Shown here: positions 17,189 through 25,895 of the stretch, in pieces | Layout of the letters: each line of letters starts with the position of its first letter | Numbering within the stretch: the stretch's first letter is position 1 | DNA from: Neptunomonas antarctica | GTDB lineage: Bacteria > Pseudomonadota > Gammaproteobacteria > Pseudomonadales > Balneatricaceae | Direction: 5' to 3' | Length of the DNA stretch: 64,000 nucleotides | Assembly: GCF_001305295.1 (NCBI RefSeq) | Contig: NZ_LJSI01000047.1 | Location: 1-64,000 of the forward strand | Notes under the pieces: model-generated | What the model saw: the letters and a program-made list of their open reading frames with translations, nothing else | What the model was told of the DNA's origin: nothing | Database searches by the model: none | Program-made: the position numbers and the translations under genes

Positions 17189-18809
17189 GGGTATCGCCTT
17201 CTTTGTGCTGTTTTTCATCGGTCAGTTTTTGATTCATGAGCGGTCTTAGCGCTAACTTTTTATGGACAAGTTTTTCTAATAAAAACAAAAACAAAGCACA
17301 CAAAATGAGGAGTATAAATGAAGCCGCGCTGGCTTCGGCAATCCGGTAACTGCTGGCGTAGCCGTAAATTAACCAGGGTAGTGTGGTCCACTCGGTCGTG
17401 CCAAAAATAGAAAAGATCGCTACATCGCCCAGTGCCAGCACCAGCACCAGTCCGAACGTGGCTAAATAAATCTCTTTAATAAAAGGCCACTCAATCCGCC
17501 AGAGGGTGCGGCGGTTCAGTTTTAACGAGCGGGCAAGCCGGTTATATTGTTGATCAAACTGTAGCAATCTTGGTTTTAATTTTTTTACCGCAAAAGGAAT
17601 CACCAGAGCCGTATTCAGTAGAATAACAAACACAATACCCCACTGCTCTATATCAATACGCGGTAGCAAGAAAATATATAAGCCGACCGAGAGCACCATA
17701 GCAGGCGAGATCAGCGTATGCGTGGCTACGCTTTCAAGTAGCCACAGACGTTTTAGTTTAGCCCCCATGGCCGCCTGCCTGATGGGATGTAACAGAGCAT
17801 AAGCAATGCTCATGGCTAACGTGGCAGCAATAATGGCCAATCCAATGCTGACGGCCGCCGCGCGACTGATGGCTTGTATGTCTGGCCGTGACAACTTGCT
17901 GTCCAGTAAGCCTGGGATGAGTGACACAAAGGGTAGCAGTAGTATTATCCACGCAAGGCCGTACATAACTTTGGATGCCTGGATTGAAATAGTGCCTTTT
18001 TTGGGGCGCCACACGTTCCGGCTGGAATCAACGTTTTTCCATGAAAGACTGCCAAAACGTGAAATGAGCCAGTATAAACCACCCGCGACTATCAGTTGTG
18101 TCCAGGCCAGAGTCAGTGCTTCCGGGATATTAAAGTCATATTTAAGCGCCTGATAAATAGCAACCTCTAGCGTGGTCGACTGAGGGCCACCGCCTAAGGC
18201 TAAAACAACGGCAAAGCTATTAAAGCAAAGTACGAAAATAAAACATAAAAGGAGAATGCTGGTGTTGCGCAGCGTTGGCCATTCAACAATACGAAAGCAA
18301 TCGGCTTTGTTTAATTTAAGTTGGCTGGCAAGTTTCCAGCTGGTCTCTGGGATCGACTGCAATTCCAGGTAGATTATTCTGACGGCTAACGGCATGTTCA
18401 TGAAAACATGAGCAATCAAGATGCCTGACATTCCATAGATGTTCCAATGGTTATCTGAAAGCGTATTAAGCCAGGGTGTCAGAAATCCAGATCGGCCTAG
18501 TAGCGCGACTAAGCCCGTAATGACGATGAGTGTCGGGGTGACAAAGCAGAGTAAACAAAATGCTAGAAACAGTTTCTTATACGGAAGGTGAGGTAAAAAA
18601 TACAGCGCGCGGGCGATAGGTATGGCTAATCCTACCGACAGCACTGCGCTAATTAATGCCTGTTTTAGTGTGAAGCCAAGAATTGAATAGAAGTAGCTAT
18701 CCTGTAGTAATGAGGTATCTAAGCTTTCATTGCCAAAACTGATTAACCCGTAAAAAGAGAGAACCGTTAAGCCTAGAACAAACGAATAGGCGAGCCAGTG
18801 TAAGCGCAT
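17181..18809 (-). CDS. thiP: Thiamine ABC transporter permease
   Basis: 542 residues with about twelve hydrophobic segments arranged as two fused permease halves, each with an EAA-like loop ('ETSWKLASQLKLNKADCFRIV' region and the 'YNRLARSLKLNRRTLWRIEW' region). This duplicated build is the ThiP form. Its start codon shares the last base of thiB, so translation is coupled. It lies in the inner membrane between ThiB and ThiQ. Confidence 0.93.
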   Translation of the reverse strand: MRLHWLAYSFVLGLTVLSFYGLISFGNESLDTSLLQDSYFYSILGFTLKQALISAVLSVGLAIPIARALYFLPHLPYKKLFLAFCLLCFVTPTLIVITGLVALLGRSGFLTPWLNTLSDNHWNIYGMSGILIAHVFMNMPLAVRIIYLELQSIPETSWKLASQLKLNKADCFRIVEWPTLRNTSILLLCFIFVLCFNSFAVVLALGGGPQSTTLEVAIYQALKYDFNIPEALTLAWTQLIVAGGLYWLISRFGSLSWKNVDSSRNVWRPKKGTISIQASKVMYGLAWIILLLPFVSLIPGLLDSKLSRPDIQAISRAAAVSIGLAIIAATLAMSIAYALLHPIRQAAMGAKLKRLWLLESVATHTLISPAMVLSVGLYIFLLPRIDIEQWGIVFVILLNTALVIPFAVKKLKPRLLQFDQQYNRLARSLKLNRRTLWRIEWPFIKEIYLATFGLVLVLALGDVAIFSIFGTTEWTTLPWLIYGYASSYRIAEASAASFILLILCALFLFLLEKLVHKKLALRPLMNQKLTDEKQHKEGDTHA

Positions 18810-19783
18810 TAGTTAGCAGTTGAGCGCCATTCACGAAGCCATTTTTTACGTTTTTTAGCTATTTCTTTGGGTGTAAAGCCGATGCGTTTAGGCGCTATCA
18901 GCGTATCAAAAACTGCCGGTAACTCTATGTTGTTGATTACGGGTAGCATCCAGTTAGTCGTCGGAATAACCGACTGTGCTTCAGGTGAAATTAAAAACTG
19001 CAGAAACTGTTTGGCGAGGTCCGGGTTTTTTGAATATTTTGAAATGGCGGCCACCTCAATTTGAGCAATATGTCCTTCGTTAAACAGTGCTGCTTTGTAC
19101 TGCGGCTTATCTTGAATAATCACATGATAAGCAGGCGAGGTGTTGTAGCTGAGCACATAATCGGCATCGCCTTCAAGAAACATGCTGTACGCTTCCCACC
19201 AGCCTTTGGTGACAGTGACTGTGTGAGTTGCCAATTGCTTCCATGCGGCAGGTGCCTGGTTGCCATAAACTGCCTTGACCCACAACATCAAACCCTGACC
19301 TGGTGTACTGGTGCGCGGGTCCTGATAAATAACGGATGCGTCAGAATCGATCAGCTCTTTGAGTGAAACGGCAGGTTCAGATACTTTATCCGAGTTGTAA
19401 ACGAAGGAAAAAAAACCATAGTCGTATGGAATAAAGTTCGGATCATGCCAATTAAGATCTGTTTTTAGTGTATCTAGCTTGATCCCGTGTGGTTGGATCA
19501 GGCCTTCTTTACGTGTTATCTCTGTCAAAGAGTCGTCCAGGCCCAGTAAAATATCGGCTTTGGTTTTATCTTGTTCGATGCGAACACGGTTTAAAATACT
19601 GATACCATCATCCACTGCAATAAACTCAATATCACATTGGCAATGTGCTTCAAAGGTCGCTTCGAGTTGTGGGCCAGGGCCCCATTCGGAGACAAAAGAG
19701 TCGTATGTATAGACGGTTAGATCGGCAGCATTAACTGAGTTGACGATCCCGCAGGCGGCTATTAAAGACAATGTTTTACGCAT
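18809..19783 (-). CDS. thiB: Thiamine/TPP periplasmic-binding protein
   Basis: 324 residues: a signal peptide (~1-19, ending in VNA-A) and a type 2 periplasmic-binding fold. 'LTVYTYDSFVSEWGPGP', 'LLGLDDSL' and 'PYDYGFFSFVYN' are ThiB signatures. It captures thiamine, TMP and TPP in the periplasm. It is first in thiBPQ, directly behind a TPP riboswitch, so it is repressed when thiamine pyrophosphate is plentiful. Confidence 0.95.
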   Translation of the reverse strand: MRKTLSLIAACGIVNSVNAADLTVYTYDSFVSEWGPGPQLEATFEAHCQCDIEFIAVDDGISILNRVRIEQDKTKADILLGLDDSLTEITRKEGLIQPHGIKLDTLKTDLNWHDPNFIPYDYGFFSFVYNSDKVSEPAVSLKELIDSDASVIYQDPRTSTPGQGLMLWVKAVYGNQAPAAWKQLATHTVTVTKGWWEAYSMFLEGDADYVLSYNTSPAYHVIIQDKPQYKAALFNEGHIAQIEVAAISKYSKNPDLAKQFLQFLISPEAQSVIPTTNWMLPVINNIELPAVFDTLIAPKRIGFTPKEIAKKRKKWLREWRSTAN

Positions 19784-19795
19784 AGTTTCCTTTAT

Positions 19796-19870
19796 TCCCT
19801 ACGCCAGTATTAACTGGATCAGGTGCAGCGGGTAAACTCTCAGTCAGACAGATCGTCGGACACCCCGATA
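19796..19870 (-). ncRNA. TPP riboswitch (THI element)
   Basis: Read on the minus strand it holds the conserved THI-box landmarks in order: GGGGTG, CTGAGA, then CACCTGATC followed by GTTAATACTGGCGTAGGGA. It ends ~13 bases before the thiB ATG, so control is probably by hiding the ribosome binding site (AAGGAAAC) rather than by a terminator. Confidence 0.95.
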
Positions 19871-19976
19871 AGAAGCACTAATGATAACATATCTCGACTC
19901 TCTGGCTTAGCTCTCTGGCTTAACTCCCTAGCTTATGTCTTTCGCTAATCTCTATCGTTAATGACTCAGGTGAATT

Positions 19977-20768
19977 TTGAAACATAATCAGATGCTTAAC
20001 CATGTAAACCAGATGTTATGTACAGAGGTGCTCTGGCAACCGCTGGCGCATGCCGGTACGACTAATCACCTTTACCAGGGTGCCTATCAGGGGCAGGAGG
20101 TTGTCTTGCGCCAGAATACCGATAAAGTGATTATGGGTGTGTGCAGGGAGCGAGAAAAAAGCGTGCTTAATTTGATCCGGACATGCTGCTGGGCCCCCAC
20201 TATTTTGCATCTTAAAATGCCAGATGCCAGTCAGCCCGGCTGGTTATTGATGAGACGATATTCTGAATTGATTGTTGTAGATAAAGCAGGTTTTAATGCG
20301 GAATTGCTGGCTAGTATTGCTGAGTGGCAGCAGATAAAAGCGGCCCCATTGTTTAATTACAGCGCTTTATGGGATGAGTATCAGCATATAATTGACGTTA
20401 TGACCGATGCTAGAGTGCTACAAGTTACATTGGATTCTGTACGCCAAACGATGCAGGATCTGGTTCAGGGAATGCCGCAGGTTCAGAACTGTCTTGTGCA
20501 TCATGATTTGCATCCGGGCAATCTGCTAAGTAGCGAAGGGCAGGTGATTGTTATCGATTGGGAATATGCCGGGCATGGAACCCCATGGTTAGATGCGGCA
20601 GCACTGATAACAGAGTTTTCGCTACCCTTACAGGATGTTGCTGCATTGCCCGCTTTCAGGGATATTGATTTGACGATGTTTCAAGCGGGGCTCAGGAAAG
20701 CACAGCAGATTAATCAGCAGCTAAATTGGCTGTGGTATGAGCTCATAGGGAACCACAGAGATAACTAA
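19977..20768 (+). CDS. Phosphotransferase (APH/choline-kinase fold), candidate thiamine kinase
   Basis: 263 residues. The kinase-like catalytic loop HHDLHPGNLL and the metal-binding VIDWEYAGHG are intact, so an active small-molecule kinase is expected. It diverges from the thiBPQ riboswitch by about 110 bases, and a salvage pathway needs a thiamine kinase (ThiK/YcfN type, same fold) to phosphorylate imported thiamine. That role is inferred from position and fold only; other APH-family substrates are possible. The start is a TTG at 19977 with AGGTGA close upstream; an ATG at 19992 is an alternative. A nucleotidase gene follows after 20 bases. Confidence 0.7.
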   Translation: MKHNQMLNHVNQMLCTEVLWQPLAHAGTTNHLYQGAYQGQEVVLRQNTDKVIMGVCREREKSVLNLIRTCCWAPTILHLKMPDASQPGWLLMRRYSELIVVDKAGFNAELLASIAEWQQIKAAPLFNYSALWDEYQHIIDVMTDARVLQVTLDSVRQTMQDLVQGMPQVQNCLVHHDLHPGNLLSSEGQVIVIDWEYAGHGTPWLDAAALITEFSLPLQDVAALPAFRDIDLTMFQAGLRKAQQINQQLNWLWYELIGNHRDN

Positions 20769-20788
20769 TTGATTTTGATGAGTAAACT

Positions 20789-21754
20789 ATGTCTGTAGAT
20801 CTGAGTGATACGTTAGTGGTTGGTATTTCGGCGACCGCTTTATTTGATATGAGTGAGTCAGATATTTTATATCAACAGGCCCATCGCGATAACCCCGAAA
20901 GTGCAGTGGCGGTTTATAGAGAGCACATGCTTAAGTATGAGGATGAGTTGCTATTACCGGGTACTGGTTTTCCTCTGGTCAAAGCGTTGCTTAGCCTCAA
21001 CCGATATGCCGAACCTAAGCAACCCCCACTTGTGGAGGTTGTGGTAATGTCTCGCAATAGTCCGGATACAGGCTTAAGAGTGCTTCATAGTATTCGACAG
21101 CATCAGCTACAGATTACTCGCTCGGCTTTCACTGCGGGAGAGTCAGTACCAGACTACCTGGATGCATTTGATGTTGACCTGTTCCTTACCACCAGAATTG
21201 ATGACGCCCAGAAAGTCATAGACTCCCGTGCTTGTGCTGCAGCGATTCTGAAGCAGCCACCGCTGGAAAGTGAAAATAATATTTCTGAAGGGCAGGTACG
21301 CATCGCTTTTGATGGTGATGCGGTCCTGTTTTCTGAAGAGAGTGAGCTTGTCTACAAAACTGAAGGTTTAGAAGCATTCCGCGCCCATGAAGATGCTCAT
21401 CAGGATGAGCCCTTACAAGACGGGCCGTATGCGCATCTATTGAGAAAACTATCCAAGCTTCAGGGACGTTTGCCGCAGAGTAAAGACACATCACCCGTAC
21501 GTATTGCTTTAGTGACGGCTCGTGATAGCCCTGCTGATATGAGAGTGATTAAAACCTTACGTAGTTGGGGTGTGCATGTTGATGAAGCATTTTTTCTTGG
21601 TGGTGTTGGTAAGCCTAAGGTATTAAAAGCATTCCGGCCGCATATTTTTTTCGATGACCAGGATGTTCATTTGGATGCTGCTGCTCTCTTAGTTCCGTCT
21701 GGGAAAGTTCTTTACCGCAGCACTTCTCTGCTTAAAGAGAAGGTTGAAGATTAA
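20789..21754 (+). CDS. 5'-nucleotidase, cytosolic-I (cN-I) family
   Basis: 321 residues. It matches the 5'-nucleotidase family related to eukaryotic cN-I: the start 'LVVGISATALFDM', 'VVVMSRNSPDTGLR', 'RIAFDGDAVLFS' with a HAD-like DxD pattern, and 'FFDDQDVHLD' near the end. It should dephosphorylate nucleoside monophosphates in the cytoplasm. It probably shares a transcript with the phosphotransferase upstream. Confidence 0.85.
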   Translation: MSVDLSDTLVVGISATALFDMSESDILYQQAHRDNPESAVAVYREHMLKYEDELLLPGTGFPLVKALLSLNRYAEPKQPPLVEVVVMSRNSPDTGLRVLHSIRQHQLQITRSAFTAGESVPDYLDAFDVDLFLTTRIDDAQKVIDSRACAAAILKQPPLESENNISEGQVRIAFDGDAVLFSEESELVYKTEGLEAFRAHEDAHQDEPLQDGPYAHLLRKLSKLQGRLPQSKDTSPVRIALVTARDSPADMRVIKTLRSWGVHVDEAFFLGGVGKPKVLKAFRPHIFFDDQDVHLDAAALLVPSGKVLYRSTSLLKEKVED

Positions 21755-21814
21755 CTTTAATATTATGAGTAACATTCAGCCATAGTTAGTTATAGCTTGA
21801 GTAATCCCTGCAGC

Positions 21815-21843
21815 ACAGCACAGGTCTTTTGGACCTGTACTGT
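21815..21843. terminator. Hairpin between two convergent genes
   Basis: ACAGCACAGGTC and GACCTGTACTGT form a 12-base stem with one mismatch around TTTTG. There is no T-run on either side, so it may act only weakly. Its position between convergent genes suggests a shared 3'-end. Confidence 0.4.
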
Positions 21844-21857
21844 TATCGGTAGCTGCT

Positions 21858-23051
21858 TTACAGAGTAATCTTCACTTTGCCAGCAGCCTCTTTAGCAATG
21901 CTGACTGCCGCGTCAACGGATTCTGCCCTTGCCAAAACTACACCCATGCGGCGCTGTCCTGTGACCTCAGGTTTACCAAACAATCTTAATTGCGTATTGG
22001 CTGTCGCCAATACTTCGTTAAGCCCAGAGAAGCGGGTATCGGTCGATTCGCCCTCAACCAGAATGACACTGGATGCGCTGGGACCGTGGAAATGGATATT
22101 AGGAATCGGCAAGCCAAGAATAGCGCGGGCATGTAGAGCGAACTCAGATAGATCCTGAGAGATCATCGTGACCATACCCGTATCGTGTGGCCGTGGTGAT
22201 ACCTCACTGAATAGTACCTCGTCGCCTTTAACGAATAGCTCGACACCAAAAATACCGCGTCCGCCTAAAGCGTCAGTGACTTTTATTGCCGCTGCTTTCG
22301 CTGCATTGAGTGCTGCTGCCGACATAGCCTGAGGTTGCCACGACTGACGGTAATCCCCATCAACCTGGACATGGCCGATCGGTTCGCAAAAAGAGGTGCC
22401 CATACTATGGCGAACGGTTAGCAGGGTGATCTCATAATCAAAATCTACAAAACCTTCAACAATGACTTTTCCCTGGCCTGCGCGACCACCTTCTTGCGCG
22501 TACACCCATGCTTTGTTGATATCTGCTTCGGTTTTAAGCGTGCTCTGGCCTTTGCCGGAAGAACTCATAATCGGTTTTACCACGCATGGCAAACCAATTT
22601 CTGCAATGGCAGCCGTGTATTCATCCAGCGTTTCAGCAAAGCGGTAAGGAGACGTTTTCAGCCCCAGTGTTTCGCCCGCGAGACGGCGAATCCCCTCTCT
22701 GTTCATGGTTAGCCGTGCAGCATTTGCCGTAGGGATAACGGTAAAGCCTTCAGCTTCAAGCTCAAGCAGAGTATCGGTTGCGATGGCTTCTATTTCAGGA
22801 ACAATTAAATCAGGCTTTTCGAGCTCAATAATGGCACGTAATACAGCGCCATCCAGCATGGAAATGACATGGCTGCGGTGAGCAACCTGCATGGCCGGGG
22901 CATTCGCGTAGCGGTCTACAACAATGACCTCGACACCTAAGCGCTGTAGCTCAATGACGACTTCTTTACCGAGTTCGCCGCCACCGCACATTAAAACGCG
23001 TGTTGCATGAGGAGCCAGAGGAGTGCCAAGAGTTGTGCCAAGAGTTGTCAT
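21858..23051 (-). CDS. purT: Formate-dependent phosphoribosylglycinamide formyltransferase
   Basis: 397 residues, full PurT length. An ATP-grasp enzyme: N-terminal '[19 protein letters not shown]', the ATP-binding '[15 protein letters not shown]' and the C-terminal '[13 protein letters not shown]' and 'RRMGVVLA'. It makes formyl-GAR from GAR, formate and ATP in purine synthesis. The N-terminus has a short repeat, LGTTLGTPL. No PUR box is evident in the short upstream region. Confidence 0.96.
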   Translation of the reverse strand: MTTLGTTLGTPLAPHATRVLMCGGGELGKEVVIELQRLGVEVIVVDRYANAPAMQVAHRSHVISMLDGAVLRAIIELEKPDLIVPEIEAIATDTLLELEAEGFTVIPTANAARLTMNREGIRRLAGETLGLKTSPYRFAETLDEYTAAIAEIGLPCVVKPIMSSSGKGQSTLKTEADINKAWVYAQEGGRAGQGKVIVEGFVDFDYEITLLTVRHSMGTSFCEPIGHVQVDGDYRQSWQPQAMSAAALNAAKAAAIKVTDALGGRGIFGVELFVKGDEVLFSEVSPRPHDTGMVTMISQDLSEFALHARAILGLPIPNIHFHGPSASSVILVEGESTDTRFSGLNEVLATANTQLRLFGKPEVTGQRRMGVVLARAESVDAAVSIAKEAAGKVKITL

Positions 23052-23201
23052 GAACGAGTATCCTTATATGAAATTCATTCACTTATTATACGGTATTTCC
23101 GGAAAAATCAGATCGTTGACGCTGTTAAATTTAGACTATACTGAATTCAGTTACACGTAATCATGAAGAAGGAGAGCTAGCTGTTTCACTTGTATTGTTT
23201 A

Positions 23202-23315
23202 ATGGGCGTTGCTATATGAGCATTGTTTTATGAGCGTTGCTTTATGAACATTGTTTTATGCACACAGCTTATACAAATTGGTCCACGCACATCCTGGCCC
23301 GTTAGGGCTTTTTAG
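23202..23315 (+). promoter_or_regulatory. Chain of overlapping mini-ORFs upstream of mtnB
   Basis: A 14-base unit (consensus GRRCRTTGYTWTAT) repeats four times at 23204-23259. Its phase makes four start-stop-coupled mini-ORFs: 23202-23219, 23216-23233 and 23230-23247 (five codons plus stop each), then 23244-23315 (23 residues). Each stop overlaps the next ATG as ATGA. AAGGAG lies upstream at 23168-23173. Whether they are translated is unknown. They lie ~150 bases before mtnB, so a leader-peptide or ribosome-pausing role is conceivable; a chance product of a short tandem repeat is the alternative. Confidence 0.4.
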
Positions 23316-23360
23316 CCGAAGTAGTTTCGGTTCATGATGGGGCAGCCTGAATGGCTGCCT
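23316..23360 (+). promoter_or_regulatory. Hairpins in the mtnB leader
   Basis: CCGAA/TTCGG (~23317-23330) and the perfect GGCAGCC-TGAAT-GGCTGCC stem (23341-23359) follow the mini-ORFs, and CCC-GTTA-GGG lies just before. There is no T-run after the last stem. Their density in the 415-base gap before a methionine-salvage operon suggests a structured leader; no known riboswitch class was recognised. Confidence 0.4.
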
Positions 23361-23466
23361 CAGTCTCAGTTTTACCTACTCTAAAAATAACCCTCTGTTT
23401 TACTTCGCCAATCAGGTATCTTCTCGTAAACTGGCCTTTTTATTTTAAGTCTAATGGTCTCTACTG

Positions 23467-24075
23467 ATGTCTGAATTACTGACACATTCTATTATCGACG
23501 CCGGACGCTGGATTGATGCGCAAGGCTGGTGTCCTGCCACGGGCGGGAATTTCTCAGCGCGTATAGATTCATCTACAGCCTGGGTGACGGCATCGGGTCG
23601 TCATAAAGGGGCGCTAACCCCTGATGATCTCATCAAAGTAGATTTCGATGGACAGGTTATCGATTCAGCGCTCACGCCTTCTGCAGAAACCTTATTGCAT
23701 ACAGCGCTGTATGCGTTGGATGATAATATTGGTGCCGTATTGCACACGCATTCAGTGACATCAACCGTGCTGTCACGCATGGTTGCCGCTGATTACCTGA
23801 CCCTGAGCGGATATGAGATGCAAAAGTCGCTGTCAGGAAACCACACCCATAATGAGCAGATCGGTATCCGTATTCTTGAAAACACACAGGATATGCGGGC
23901 GCTCGCGCAACAGCTGACATCGACATGGGCCCGCACACCGCTTCAATGGGGTTTTTTGGTCAGAGGTCATGGTTTGTATGCCTGGGGGCGCGACATGAAA
24001 GAAGCCAGAAGGCATATTGAGGGATTAGAATTCCTCTTTGCTTGTGAACGCGAAATGATGCTGTTGAAAAAGTAA
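23467..24075 (+). CDS. mtnB: Methylthioribulose-1-phosphate dehydratase
   Basis: 202 residues, class II aldolase-like fold. The zinc ligands appear in AVLHTHSVTS and in VRGHGLYAWG, and the 'CPATGGNFSARI' start is the MtnB signature. It dehydrates methylthioribulose-1-phosphate to a diketone phosphate in methionine salvage. It heads mtnB-mtnC-mtnD. Confidence 0.95.
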   Translation: MSELLTHSIIDAGRWIDAQGWCPATGGNFSARIDSSTAWVTASGRHKGALTPDDLIKVDFDGQVIDSALTPSAETLLHTALYALDDNIGAVLHTHSVTSTVLSRMVAADYLTLSGYEMQKSLSGNHTHNEQIGIRILENTQDMRALAQQLTSTWARTPLQWGFLVRGHGLYAWGRDMKEARRHIEGLEFLFACEREMMLLKK

Positions 24076-24137
24076 ATGTTAAATATATAAACTTCGAAAT
24101 ATCTAAGAAGCACTATAAATAAAAGCTGGGAAATACC

Positions 24138-24851
24138 ATGACAGTAAAAGCTATCCTCACCGACATTGAAGGCACCACTACGGATATCAGCTTTGTGCAT
24201 GATGTGCTTTTCCCCTATGCTCGCCAGCAGTTACCGTGTTTTGTTCAGCAGCATTGGCACGAACCTGCCATACGGGACGTTATGGCTTTGGCCAAAGAAG
24301 AATTAGGTATGGCTGATGCAGATCAGCCAACCTTGATTAAGGCCTTTCTTAACTGGATTGATCAGGATAAAAAGGTAACCGCATTAAAAACGCTGCAGGG
24401 TTTGATCTGGGTGGAAGGGTATAAAAATGCTGACTTTAGCGGACATCTATACAAAGACGCGTATGATTATCTTAAAAAATGGCATGCAGAAGGTATTGAG
24501 CTGAATGTTTTTTCGTCAGGCTCTGTGAAAGCTCAGCAACTGCTGTTTGGACACAGTGACTTTGGTGATCTAACACCCTTGTTTACCCATTATTTTGATA
24601 CGACGACAGGCCATAAAAGAGAACAAACCGCTTATCAGGCGATTGCCAAGGTAATGCAACAGTCACCTGAGCATATTCTGTTTTTGTCGGATATCGAAGA
24701 AGAACTGGATGCGGCAAAATCGGCGGGTATGCAAACCTGTCTATTGGTGCGGGACCGCATGCCAGATGGCTCTAATCATAGCTCTAATCATAGCTCGCCA
24801 CATAGTTCACAGCACGAAGTAGTGAGCACATTTGCAGAGATTAGCGTCTAG
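24138..24851 (+). CDS. mtnC: Acireductone synthase (enolase-phosphatase)
   Basis: 237 residues, a HAD hydrolase. The nucleophile motif is LTDIEGTTTD, motif II is VFSSGSVKAQ and motif IV is FLSDIEEELDAA. It performs enolisation and dephosphorylation in methionine salvage. It follows mtnB by 62 bases. The last ~25 residues contain a Ser/Asn/His-rich repeat (SNHSSNHSSPHSSQH) outside the family core, made by a 12-base tandem repeat. Confidence 0.95.
   Translation: MTVKAILTDIEGTTTDISFVHDVLFPYARQQLPCFVQQHWHEPAIRDVMALAKEELGMADADQPTLIKAFLNWIDQDKKVTALKTLQGLIWVEGYKNADFSGHLYKDAYDYLKKWHAEGIELNVFSSGSVKAQQLLFGHSDFGDLTPLFTHYFDTTTGHKREQTAYQAIAKVMQQSPEHILFLSDIEEELDAAKSAGMQTCLLVRDRMPDGSNHSSNHSSPHSSQHEVVSTFAEISV
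24769..24804 (+). repeat. 12-base tandem repeat in the mtnC 3' end
   Basis: GCTCTAATCATA occurs twice in a row (24769-24792), followed by a diverged third unit GCTCGCCACATA. It stays in frame and encodes SNHS-type repeats, a likely slippage product. Confidence 0.8.
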
Positions 24852-24939
24852 TACCCGTATGAGTTTTTGGGTTTTTTAAACTTTATGTTTAAAACCTTCA
24901 TTGTAAAATTTTTCCAAAATATAAAGCTGAGAGCGAACA

Positions 24940-25485
24940 ATGAGTGCCATAACCGTCTATCAGGATAACGATACCCGCCAGCCGTTACTACACAGCATCG
25001 AGGGTGAGGTGATCAAAAGTACATTGGCCGCCGTGGGTATCCGCTTCGAACGCTGGATGATCGACTGCCCGATTACTCCACAAATGTCCCATCAAGAGAT
25101 TCTTCAGGCTTATGATCAAGAGATCAAAAAGCTGGTGGATGAAGAGGGCTATCAAACCGTTGATATCGCGGCGATGACAGCCGATAATCCACAAAAAGAG
25201 GTATTTCGTCAGAAATTTTTGAATGAACACACTCACTCCGAAGATGAAGTGCGCTTCTTTGTTGCGGGTGAAGGTATGTTCTATCTCCATATCGACGATA
25301 AGGTCTATATGATTCATTGTTGTAAGGATGATCTGTTATCGGTGCCGGAGCAGACCAAGCACTGGTTTGATATGGGGCCTGAGCCGCACTTTACAGCGAT
25401 TCGCTTTTTTAATAACCCCGATGGCTGGGTCGCCGATTTTACCGGTGATGAAATAGCCACGCGATTTCCACTATTTGATGAGTAA
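24940..25485 (+). CDS. mtnD: Acireductone dioxygenase
   Basis: 181 residues, cupin fold. The metal ligands are in the EHTHSEDEVRFFVAGEG motif (His, His, Glu) and the later His in 'SVPEQTKHWFDMG'. Depending on Fe or Ni it forms the methionine precursor ketoacid or an off-pathway product. It is third in the salvage operon. Confidence 0.95.
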   Translation: MSAITVYQDNDTRQPLLHSIEGEVIKSTLAAVGIRFERWMIDCPITPQMSHQEILQAYDQEIKKLVDEEGYQTVDIAAMTADNPQKEVFRQKFLNEHTHSEDEVRFFVAGEGMFYLHIDDKVYMIHCCKDDLLSVPEQTKHWFDMGPEPHFTAIRFFNNPDGWVADFTGDEIATRFPLFDE

Positions 25486-25493
25486 TAATAACC

Positions 25494-25895
25494 ATGTCCA
25501 AAGCACGCGATAAGCATCAGGAACGTCGCCAGAACCTTTCTCAGTTTGGTAAAGACCTGGTGCGCCGTTGCGGTGCCCATTGTGAACTGTGCAATACCAG
25601 TGGTGTCGCCCTTAGTATTTATGAAGTACCGCCCGTTGCTGTAGAGCCGCAATATGAGCATTGTTTGATGATTTGCGACACCTGTAATACGCAGATAGAA
25701 CGGCCAAAACGTCTTGACCCCAACCATTGGCGCTGTCTTGGTACAACGATGTGGAGTGAGGTGGCGGCAGCGAAAGTAACGGCTATCGTTATTCTTAACC
25801 ACTTGGCTAAGAAAGAGTCATGGGCTCAGGAATTGTTAGAGCAGGCGTACCTGGAGCCGGAAGAAACGGAATGGGTCGCGCTGTGGACAATGTAG
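25494..25895 (+). CDS. PhnA-like zinc-ribbon protein
   Basis: 133 residues. The N-terminal half has CELCNTSG followed by 'SIYEVPPV' and a second pair in CDTCNTQI, the pattern of PhnA/YjdM-family zinc ribbons. The family's function is not settled and the historical phosphonate link is weak. It starts 8 bases after mtnD, so it is probably co-transcribed with the mtn genes. It overlaps the next gene by 25 bases in another frame. Confidence 0.7.
   Translation: MSKARDKHQERRQNLSQFGKDLVRRCGAHCELCNTSGVALSIYEVPPVAVEPQYEHCLMICDTCNTQIERPKRLDPNHWRCLGTTMWSEVAAAKVTAIVILNHLAKKESWAQELLEQAYLEPEETEWVALWTM

Noticed and set aside
23204-23259. 14-base repeats as a CRISPR array
   Set aside because: Units are contiguous with no spacers.
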